From: Apostichopus japonicus
Taxonomy: Eukaryota; Echinodermata; Holothuroidea; Aspidochirotida; Stichopodidae
DNA length: 64,000 nt
Assembly (NCBI RefSeq): GCF_037975245.1
Contig: NC_092562.1
Location: forward strand, 13,508,501 to 13,572,500
Reading direction: 5' to 3'
The notes beneath the pieces are model-generated. The model had not been told where the DNA came from, did not search any database, and worked only from the letters and a program-made list of their open reading frames with translations. This document shows, one piece after another, positions 36,114-47,000 of this stretch; position 1 is the first letter of the stretch, and each line of letters starts with the position of its first letter. Made by a program: the position numbers and the translations under genes.

Positions 36114-38860
36114 AAAATTTGCCAAGTTCATCCTTGAAACCTTTGTCCACAAGGTCATCTGGAATAAATCCACTATATTTTGGGCCGTGGATGGGTCAGA
36201 TTACGCTGGTGAAGTGAAATCAGTTCCATCAATGTCCTTCCATGAAACATAATTCATATCAGGAGATGGATGGTCCAGGAGGGGCCCACTGAAGGATTAC
36301 ATAACAATACTGATTACTCACAAATATCCTCTTCATGCATTGCCTTTTAACTCTTCAAGGGTAAACCATGGGCTGAACATCAGTCCCAATTCTTAAAGCA
36401 CTAGTACGGAAACCTAGCCAATTTGCCCCATATTCAGTAAATTTGTTGTGTGTGATAATCTCACTCAAAATCTGTTTTTTGAAAAGCTGTTGTTGGTTCC
36501 GAGATATATATACACATTTGAAGTTTTGATAAATCTGGAAAACTCATGAAACGTGTGCAACCTATGACGTGGAGTGTGGCACTCATCAAAATTACTTATT
36601 TTAGCTCTGAATGAATTAACCCTTAATTACAAGCCCACATACTGTATATCATTTTGAATACTGTGATGTTCTTCTTTTCAAAGAAGATCAATAAAATATT
36701 TCAAAAAATTGCCTTAGAGGCCAAAAACCTGCGTTCAGTGTCTTTGTAACGAAGGTTTTAATATAAAAAAAATCATAAATAAACTGGCATTAAGAAAAGA
36801 CTTGTAAGATGGTCAATCTTTGAAGGATTTTTGTGGGAGTTGCAGCTATTTTCATGATGCCTAGTGGAGTGATTAGGACAATGTTGTTTATACAGTAGGT
36901 GTCCGTAGACCTTTAAATGCAAAGTAGGACAATTACAGGATGGGAAAAAACATCTGGACAAAAGACCTCATGTCAGGATTTCAAGCAAACAGTGCTGGTG
37001 CTAGTACTGTTGGTTTCAAACAGATGGATCATGTACAGTAGCCTAACATTACATGAGCAAGCGTTGTTACAGAAGTTACAGGACTTGAAAATAGGTTGTT
37101 AACCATAAATCCTCAACCTCCTTGGAGTCATGACTTTCAATATCACAAAGAACAGAAATTGCACTCCAGTTAATATGCATTTTACCAGTAGGCATAAATG
37201 TTCTCTATATAATTAAGTATGAAGTTAACTTTATACTTAAAGTAGCATAGATCTGAATGCAACTACATTATATATATAAAGCAAGCATGCATGGGATGTG
37301 AATCAAGAAGTAATTACATGCAATTAAAATCATGAAAATATATTGAGCAAATATGAGCATATATTTATTTGTTAAATGCTTGATTCAGTGCTTCAGTGCT
37401 TGATCAACAATCCTATAGAATTCACCAAAAGTCACAAAACATGGCATATGGTGGTTCGTTCTATGGGCAAAATTTCGAGAAAAACTGGCTGCAGAACTAC
37501 ATGTACTTTGAAATGGTAGATATGTAAGGAAAAGCAAGTTGAAATTGATCACAGTTTTCTCGGTTTGAGACGGTAACAGTGCTAAGATGCAACCAACCAT
37601 TGTAGGAGTGGCAGATGGGAAAGGGCATGATAAAGTCGGTTGAGAAAGCAAAACAATTCAATTTCCGACTGGATTGAGTCCCAGCCATTTTTATCTCTAT
37701 TTTGGGGGGGGGGGGGAGGACAGGAGGGGAGGGGATGCTTAATCTTGATTCATGAAATTTCAATCCCTAATGTTATTTATCTTCCAGATCAATGATTGTG
37801 GCAATCTTCATTAGATTTGACTTGTAAACTGTATGCAGTACAAGCTTTCATTTTCTAGTATGTATTATCGGAATGTAAGCTATTTGAAAGAAAGTTTGAA
37901 GATTTTGGGGAACTCATGTTCCCCCTATCCCTATTTCCCACCAGTGGCTATGCCCCTGGTGAGGCAAATAAGCACCAGTAAAATCCTCATTTTTAACTGC
38001 TCAATTAGTAGAATTATAAGCACAGTATTAGTTCTTATTCAACCCAATCGTTGGGAGATTTAAATGAACTACAGTGCAAAACTGTACTGGAAAATAATAA
38101 CCACCTGAAATTCCTAAGCTATCACACAGTCAAATTAAATGCAATGTTGACACTTGTATGCATTAAAAGGCATTGAAGACTCGCGCACAGAGAAATGTCT
38201 CATGACGGTAATCTGACCTAGTGTCGAATGAGGTGTAACAGAAGTGTTAGACACCACCATCGATCCCAAAAAATACACACACAGCTTGCTACCGTCGGTA
38301 ATTAGACACTAGTGCACAGTCAATTCATGCAGAGCTACGGTCAATACCCACAACACAGTGTACATAGCAGCGATGGACATCTCAGGTCTAGATCAAAGAT
38401 AACAAGGTATCACGTTTTATTACTGTCTGCATTTTGTAGCGACACGAAAAAACTTCACTTGCAAGCAACGGAAAATTAACTTTTTCAGATTGCGGCACAG
38501 GGTTTGGGGCGAGTGTTCAATGCCTTTAGAGTGCCACTTTCTAGTTTGAGTCTTCAAGGCTTTGGCAAACTAAACAGAGAAACAGGTCCAAAGCTGTCAA
38601 CACTACCGACCTAGGTACTCATCCATAGGTGTGTCAATTACCCTTTAGGTGTATCACCCCTTACCGTCACTTGTTATTTGATTCCAGTTTATCTCAGTCT
38701 ATGAGTACTTGACACTGTTTGCCAGAACTACATTCATGGCAGAATTTGCTAGTCAGTGTAACCTGGCTTGTGTTGTTAAGCTCTACTACTTTACCACAAT
38801 GGCCATCAAGCTGTACACATATATTAGTTTAGTTATTTATACGTTGCATAAAATACTCAT

Positions 38861-39301
38861 TAGGGATGCACCGGATCCAAATTTTTGGATCCGGCCGGAA
38901 CCGGATTTTGCCGGATAGTACATGAAATCCGGCCAGATAAAATCCGGCCGGAACCGGATTTTTTCATTACACAAAAGAAAATCATTAATAAGAAGTAGAA
39001 GTATGAAACAAGGAGCAAATCTTAGGTGAGGTATAGGCATATTAAAGAAGGTGAAATTAACCATTGAGAAAATTAAATTAAACATGTTAAACCTAATTTT
39101 TCCTTACTTTGAATGTTTTTATTAATTTTTGGAAATAGTTTACATTGAATTAAGTTAATACCAACACCTTTTTAAGGAATAATTCAGGCCAGATTTTGAA
39201 AAAGATCCGGCCGGATTTTGAAAAATATCCGGCCGGAACAGGAACCGGATAAACTATCAGGCCAGATAGTCCGGCCGGACCGGATATCCGGTGCATCCCT
39301 A
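38861..39301. mobile_element. hAT-type non-autonomous element
   Basis: Ends TAGGGATGCACCGGAT and ATCCGGTGCATCCCTA; exact 8-bp duplication ATACTCAT at 38853-38860 and 39302-39309. Multiple CCGGCCGGA motifs near both ends. Confidence 0.92.
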
Positions 39302-40097
39302 ATACTCATGGTCTCTACTGAATTGGTTTTCCTTTCATAGATAAAATATAAAACAGTTAGTGCTTATGAATTACTGTCTTGATAAAGAGCTTGCCTACAT
39401 CTTGTTTTTCATTTCACATTATAGTGTCCTACTCACATGAATCCAGTTTGATCACAGTAGGCCTATGTACTTATAGGAAATGGGTGTAGAATGAAAGGAA
39501 AAATGCTAGATCACCCCTAGGTGTTGTTTTATGCAGTGCTGTAAATACTTTTTTTCAATAAAATAAAGATGCCGTGCTGTACATACATGTATGCATAGGC
39601 CCTACTTATTTATTTTCCTCCTCCAATATTTGCTTCATCTAGGCCTATGTAAATAATATAGTACATGTACATGCTCCTTACAGTATTTATCTGGCCTCCA
39701 GATGAATAGTATGGGAATATTTCCTTTTATAACGGCAACAGGTGGTATATTACGAGTGATACTGATTGCCTTATGTTAGAATGTTAGTGACATAAATTCA
39801 TCCTGCTGGATAGAGAGAGAGGGGGAATGAGGTACAACAGGACACATTCCCTTATTCTCCAGGCAACTATGTGAATAGTTAAGACACCGCTCCTTATATC
39901 GGTTGATGTGGGATTACCAAGAAGGCCTTTTCTTCATTCCGACGGCTGCGGACGAATAAAATGGTGCCTTTTCACACACTGCTTAGTTTTAATTTGGTGT
40001 CGCGAAACTCACTGCTGTACACAGTGAAGCATAGGCTAAAACAGTAACGATAAAACGGTATAGGCCTAACTCCCAAACTACACAACATCATACTCAC

Positions 40098-40300
40098 CTC
40101 AAATTATAGCACAATCCATGATCGGTGCTCAGGATTTTGAAGGAGATAAGAAAGATCGATTGGCGGTAACTTCATGGAAATTAAAAGAACACGGAACACA
40201 GTGAATGACACAAAGAATAATACAGTTTAGTAAAACTAGAGATAGCCCAAAGGCCTGGTGGACTGCTGTTGCTAACTACAGACAGTTCCGTCACACGTAG
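40098..40300 (-). promoter_or_regulatory. Possible non-coding first exon and promoter side of FKTN
   Basis: On the minus strand, TTTGAG|gtgagtatg ending at 40098 is a strong splice donor with no convincing ORF before it. It could pair with the acceptor-like tgtacag just upstream of the FKTN start (about 34323). The right boundary given is arbitrary. Only transcript data could confirm it. Confidence 0.3.
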
Positions 40301-41894
40301 GTAACTACTGATGACATGTTGAATGGTAAACACGAATTTTGTTACCGATGTGAAGTTAGTTACTTATTCCGCGTTCCTGGATCCTGCGATGTTTACGGAC
40401 CTTTCCTAGGAGATTTGTAGTAGATTGAAAGATCATTACGTTGGTCCATAAATTGGAAACGTCATGTTGTTTTCTTTCGAAATTTCCGCTTACTTTTCTA
40501 GATCACGCCGACTTTTCTTTTACAAATTCGGCATTTTGTTTTACTTATTTAGAAGTTTTTGAGCTTTCTCCATTTAAAAATCCAGCCTTTCACAGACCTC
40601 AAAATTATGACCATTTACAAAATAATTTAAATCAACTTCCTTAGTTCTTATCTCAAAGTTTTGACCATAACCTCGTAATTACGTAACTGTTTCCCTCGAA
40701 ATTTCGACTTTTCATAGAAAACTGTTGACACTTTTATGTCAAATGTATCAGTTTTTCATCAAAAGTCCAAATATCTACGTGGTAAAATTCCAAGTGATCA
40801 CGTGGTTTACTCTTTAAATTTCTACTTCATACCGGCTTTTTCACCGAAATTGTGATTTTTTGTAACGAAATTTCCACGAATGTCAGTATTTCGGTTGCGT
40901 TAATATTTTTGTCTCTTTATGCTTAAAATTTTGAGAAAAAGTTGAAACTTCGACGGATAATAGGATATGTCAAATGAAAATAATAATTGCCTTATACACC
41001 TCTGTTTGATATTGCATTGTCACTCTTATTTGTTTATCATTAAACTGGAGTTTAATCAAACATCGTGGATAATTATCAGTTGATTGCATGCACTTTCACA
41101 GATCGGATACACAAAGTGTCGTGCAATATGCTAGTCTGGTCAGGTGGAAAGTTGCATACGGTTACGGAGTGTATCATTTTTAAAAATGAAACACAAGCAG
41201 CATATGTAAGGCAACAGTTTGTATTGATTCTGAGCATTTATCCATTCCATATAGGCGTATCACATTTCAGACAACACATAGATTAATTCTCGTACTTGAT
41301 TCAAATACTTTTGTGAAATTAACAAGAAACAGAGACACGTACCTGCATTGACTAACCGTGTATTATAAGGCACGGACCGGTATTTTTCGCAGACACTGGA
41401 ATTAACTCTAGTCCATATTATGTACGGAATACGTAAGAAGCTATAGGCCTACGGTACGTGACGCTGTCGGATAGAGCACTGAGTTATGAGAATATGCTAC
41501 GACGATCCGTCTTCCTGACTTTTGACTATTCTGCCAGTCTTCTCCGCATGTTTAACTAAGCTGAGAAGTATATATACCTAACAGTATAAGTGAGTCTTCG
41601 AATGCCGATGGCTAACATCGTTGGTCACCATAGAAATTGGTCACTCATATAAGTGGAGGTCGCTATTCCAGAAAACCCGTATGCTTACCACATAAACAGG
41701 AGAAACTTTTCTTCCTTTTGTCGTAGCTGGTGTCCGTCTTCTGTAATCCAGTATTCTACCTAAAAGTGACACGCAGGCTTTCAATTGTCCTTTTGGCTAA
41801 GATCAATTGTAGCATTGTGTTCCCCTTCTGTAGTGGAAGCGTGATAAACACTTGACGATGATCACTAAGTCACGAACCCGATACACACAGAGAA

Positions 41895-42115
41895 CACAGT
41901 AACTACTATAAATGTACCACAGTAAAAACTGAATCGGTATCATGTGCTATAAGGATTACAGTACAACTGAGGATCTGTGTAATCCCAACAAATCCAGCTT
42001 GATGCATTTTTTTTTATTACACATATACTCAGTTCTTACTGTAATCCTAATTGCACATGCCAGCGATGCATCAGATTTATCAGCACAATCCAGTTTTTAT
42101 TGCTGTGTGCATGAA
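41895..42115. mobile_element. Imperfect palindromic element
   Basis: CATGTGCTATAAGGATTACA on the left matches the complement of the right arm (CATGTGCAATTAGGATTACA); further paired motifs CACAG...AAAAACTG near both ends. Resembles a MITE; ends not certain. Confidence 0.6.
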
Positions 42116-42937
42116 GCTTGAAAATTTACAGAAGTTACTGTAATCTCTGTGTGAATCGAAGTTGAGCCACAATCTCGATGCAAAGGGACTGGGGTTGAGC
42201 TAGTGGATCATTCGGTTCGTTGATTGGTTTCATAATCAAGGTTCTTTCCTGGGTGATTTTTCTTAAAAATTGTATTAAATCCGAAGGGGTGACAATCAGT
42301 CAGCGATGCATTTAAAACAACAGTATATAGGATATACCACAGAAGATGGAAGCGGAAACAGCTTTCTAAATTTATGAAAACGTTATTTCTCGTTGCCTCT
42401 TGTGGGTGCAGTGCGAGAAAATGTTATCAAATTTTATTGGTGAGGTGGCATTTATGTGTGATACCATACATCGTACAGTGCAAACCTGTAGCCAGGAATT
42501 ATGAGAGAGAGAGACACAGACGATCTAAGGAGGTACTGAATACTTGTGTCCTTTACCTTTGGAAATTTTATTCAGAAAATGCAAAGATTCTTCCAAAAAG
42601 GCCAACAATTAATTTCATACGATAAAAGTTAATACTTGCAGTACACAAATGTAGGACACCGCTCCCTTAGACGGTCATCAGCCAACATTTGGTCCTCGCC
42701 CCTCCCCCCCCCCCCCACCACCACCACGACCAATTTCGATATCCGGCCTACGGGCCTGGGATAGTGTACCGACATGGGGTACACTTACCTTTCTGAAAGC
42801 GTTATTTATTTGGATAGTTCACACAGAAGTAATGAATGTGACGAAAATAGTACTTGCCGAGGGCGATCAGTATATGCAAAAACTGTGTTCGCCACATCAG
42901 AAAGTTCTCAAATACCTTTAACAAATATTCAGATGAA

Positions 42938-43010
<73 letters not shown>
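42938..43010. repeat. (TA)n tract
   Basis: About 72 bp of uninterrupted TA. Confidence 0.96.
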
Positions 43011-43013
<3 letters not shown>

Positions 43014-43270
43014 GTTAAAATTTCGATGTCAATATACTTTAAACCAAAATTTACTTCCCCGCGACGATCATGTGCACTTCATACCTAGCAACCCGACATC
43101 AAAAAACTTTCATTAATGATTTTCAGAGAATAATACCCAAATTGTTCTTATTTTATTGTTTACATATTTTTACATCAAAAAAGAAGTCTATAAAATACTG
43201 ACTAATTACAATTTATTTACAAGCCGTTAAAGTTGTCAATTGGACTTCTTGCCCTATTGTAAGTTTACAA

Positions 43271-43531
43271 TTACATTTTACATAGATTTTTAAGCTGTTC
43301 CGGAGGCCGTAAGGTCAGTAACGGCTCTTTGGGTTCAGACAGAACAATTTCAAACAACGCACGAAATTTATCGAGATGTTTCCCTAAGTCTATACACATA
43401 TCATACACTGCACGAGTCAGCATATACTCGCCGTACTGCATCCACGTGCATTTGTGGTATATGTCAGCAAAAATGCCAATACGAATGTTATATATAATGA
43501 GCATAGGATAGACACTATATCTTCTGTTCAT
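43271..43531 (-). CDS. Unassigned ORF or terminal exon with downstream AATAAA
   Basis: An 86-codon minus-strand frame ends EPKEPLLTLRPPEQLKNLCK-M-stop. An acceptor-like gtggatgcag before TACGGCG (about 43437) would start a spliced form, YGEYMLTRAVYDMCIDLGKH onward. An AATAAA (minus, 43217-43212) follows the stop by about 55 nt. The end weakly resembles the start of a SOCS box (P..L..LC). It may instead be chance coding potential in a long 3' UTR of the SDR gene, whose stop is 414 nt upstream. Confidence 0.3.
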   Translation of the reverse strand: MNRRYSVYPMLIIYNIRIGIFADIYHKCTWMQYGEYMLTRAVYDMCIDLGKHLDKFRALFEIVLSEPKEPLLTLRPPEQLKNLCKM

Positions 43532-43944
43532 GTAAACTGAAGGACATAAAACTAAGGTTTGATCGAGTCAGTTATTATTCCATAATATTTAAATACTAGC
43601 ACCACAAAAGTTTACATATGATATTCAAGGATTTTAGTTGTTTTTTTTTTTTCTACTCGACGTCATTTCCACCGCCCCACCCATTTTCTTCTCACAATCA
43701 TATTTTGTCATGCACTTTTCAAAAATCCTTATACTTTCTGAAAAATACTCTCTTAGTATAGCCCTTAAATATGTACGTGAGTTTTGCATTGCATTTAATT
43801 TCGAGAGAGAAAAAAAATGTTTTACCGAATTTTGTCAAATATATTTACAACTTTATGTCATAAAGAAGCAACGTTTGTCAGAAATACAATTCTTATGTCT
43901 ATTTACACACATCTTGTAAAAATTGCCTGATGAATTTCAGAATT

Positions 43945-44065
43945 TCAGAACGCTCTTAACAGGGGAAATCCTCCTCCAGCAATGAGGATTTGTCCATTGA
44001 TGTAGGAAGCATCACTTGAGAGCAAGAAAGCTGCCACAGATGCAATCTCTTCTGGTTCTCCAAGT
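43945..44065 (-). CDS. SDR coding exon 9, last coding exon with stop
   Basis: Completes Arg227, then LGEPEEIASVAAFLLSSDAS and YINGQILIAGGG, ending FPLLRAF and TGA. Mammalian DHRS4 reads RLGEPEDCAGIVSFLCSEDA here. No SRL-type peroxisomal signal. Confidence 0.94.
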
Positions 44066-47000
44066 CTATACAAAAACAATTATAAGAGGAAACATAATCA
44101 TCAGGAAAACACAAGTTTAACGATATATGCATTATGAAATGAAAACAAAAAATAAAGCTTCGACATATATGTAAGATGGTATAGCCATTATATTGAAATC
44201 GAAATGCTTCAGTGACCTACACCTTTTTCTCTGGGCATCAAAAAGATATCGTGAAACATGTATAGGTGTCGGGAAGCAGAGTTGAAGGGCATGCACTTCG
44301 GCCCACCCCTCCTCAGGCGCCCCAATTCAGAAAAGGGACACTAACTTAGAGGATGCTGAACTTAGTTTTTTCCGGACATAATACTCTTGCACGTTGGCTC
44401 ATCTCTTCCAGAAACATATGGATTCAAACGCATATTGTTTTCATATCAAAAGGACATAGAGTGAGAAGAGAATGATGGGAAATCAGACGAAGTAGTTGTG
44501 GAAGATGGAATTACGCCTCCCCCCCCCCACCTCCCCATCCACCACCGTCTCTGGTGGCTTTATATAATTTACAAAATAACTATTAACAGTAGTATTGTGT
44601 GTATAACAGTACTGTTCGTGCTTAACCTATATATTGTTATTGATACATTTGTTGTTATGTTAAGTTGTTATTTATCGTACATCGATATTTTATAAGTTCT
44701 ACTCTGATTTTCTATAATCTTTTTCTTCCTTTTGTTTTAATTTTAATGAAGGAAAAATTTACCGAGAGGCAGCATCGACTCCAAGTTTAATTCCGGTGAT
44801 GTCAGCATATTTCTTGAAATGGCCACTTCCTAATCCCTATGAAGATACGAAAATACAGTGAGTGATCAATACATTACGACAAATTTTACGACTTTTATGA
44901 TTCTAATATAGGCCTACTAAATATATGTCATATACAAGCATTTCATCTATTTATAATGTAAAAAAAGAATCTCAAGAAACATATGAAAATGAATTTCCAC
45001 TCAAGTGGAGACACGGCTATGCAACAATTTTTTATTTTTTTTAATTTTTTTTTATTTTGCAGGCTGCAAGAAGAAAAAAAACAGTCACTCTTCCAACGGT
45101 TGCAATAACAACAGTATTATAGACTAATGTATTTGGCGTTGTGTGTAATTGGTGCATGTTATGTGTGGGATGAGAGGACGTGAAACAACGTTGTTATTGC
45201 ATAAAGTATACGCTATAGATATCGTATGCTATAGTGTGCGACAGCTGTATACATGTACAATATTTTCAGAAATCCAAAATGAAAGACTTCACCTACCCCT
45301 TGTAAAAATGGTGTTTTGATGAGACCGGGTGCAACACAGTTTATTCTGATATTTCGGTTGAACAAATCACGGGCTACGTGCTGCGTCACTGATATCAAAC
45401 ACAGTTTGCTGACGCAATACAAGAGAATGTTCTGGATTTCAAACGAAAACAACAACAACAAAAATCATGAGATTGAATTACCATGTTAGTAATTATGTAT
45501 TGTAGGCCTAAAGTATTTGCTTCGGTCTGACACAAAGTGAAATATGGAATGTTATGATCGCTATGATATAGTTTTAATACAGCAAGCAAGACTTGACAAA
45601 TGTCGGTTTTATTATTCATGTTTTTCTAACCGCATGAAGAAAATATGAGAATGCATTAATTCCAAAATCCGATTGGGTTCCCATTTGTACGGAACAGTTT
45701 ATTGTATATAGCTGTTCCATGTCAATCTTATGGGAATTGGAAATACGCTTGTGTAACGTAACCTATAAAGCAGAACTACACAGCGTTACTTGAACACGAA
45801 CAGGCTAGACTTGTGAAAAGTCGTTTCTCTTCCTGACCACATGAAATAAGTTGTTTTACATTCTCCTACCACGATTCCGCATTCATTTCCTACACGTTGA
45901 AACAGTGTAATAAAGAAACATGTGTCGATCTGATAAAACTAGTCGAAATCGATATGTAATTTTAGCAAAGGCATTGAATGAGCAGTAAGCTTGACCCAAG
46001 TCGTTTCTGCGCATGAACGTGTGGATTAAGTTTTGTCATCGTTGGCAATTATCTTTAGTGCCGTGTATCAAATGGCATACGTATATTGTTTATATATAAG
46101 CAGTCTCACCAGGCTGTTTTCAAAAATCGATATAGGAATACAAATAACATTTTGACAGCCACAAGAATGAATAAAAACATGATTTATGTAATAAAATGAG
46201 GAAAGCTCTTTTGGCGATAAGGTTTCATTCCAATGTATTAAAAGTTGCACTTATAGTATACTGTGTCTTGTGACAAGTTGATATTTAGTATAAAAAATTA
46301 TAAACATTATAACTCACTGGTTGATGTAGTAAATGGGAATGGAATACTTATCTTAACAACTTGAGTCATTTTATTTGCATGAATTGCTGATTTAGTGAAA
46401 ACGAAGTACCCGGATACTGTGGGTTGAATTGTATACACCACAGTTATGCGGCATATAACTAAGTGAAGCTAGGGATGTTGATGTTTGTCATAATGAACAT
46501 AATTTTAAAGTTGTATGGTATGGAGTTACCTTTGTAACTATTTGCAAAGATACATGACTTACCTTTGTAACTATTTGCACAGATTCATGACTTACCTTTG
46601 TAACTATTTGCACAGATTCATAACTTACCTTTGTAACTATTTGCACAGTTTCATGACTTACCTTTGTTACTATTTGCACAGATGCATGACTTACCTTTGT
46701 AACTATTTGCACAGATTCATAAGCTGCAGCCGTTGCATTTGTAAGAATAGAACCACCTCTGAAATAGGACAGGGGAAAAATTCACGACATGTTTTCTGTG
46801 TTTGTTTGTTTTTCTTTATTTATTTTTATTTTTGTAGTAAAACAATCAGATATTGCCGTGTTAACGTCATCGCCATGTGCTTAAAATGTATTCGAGAGTT
46901 TCAATAATCGTGTACTTAGTGAGTGAATAGTCATAACAAAAGAGACAAACTGCCCGCACATTATGATTCGTTACATATTGTTATAAACATAAATTGATGT

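Larger units (their letters stand above)
40400..43200. other. Between FKTN and SDR: no gene recognised
   Basis: Only short ORFs. Includes the palindromic element near 41895-42115, a C-rich tract at 42700-42725 and a TA tract. Confidence 0.6.
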
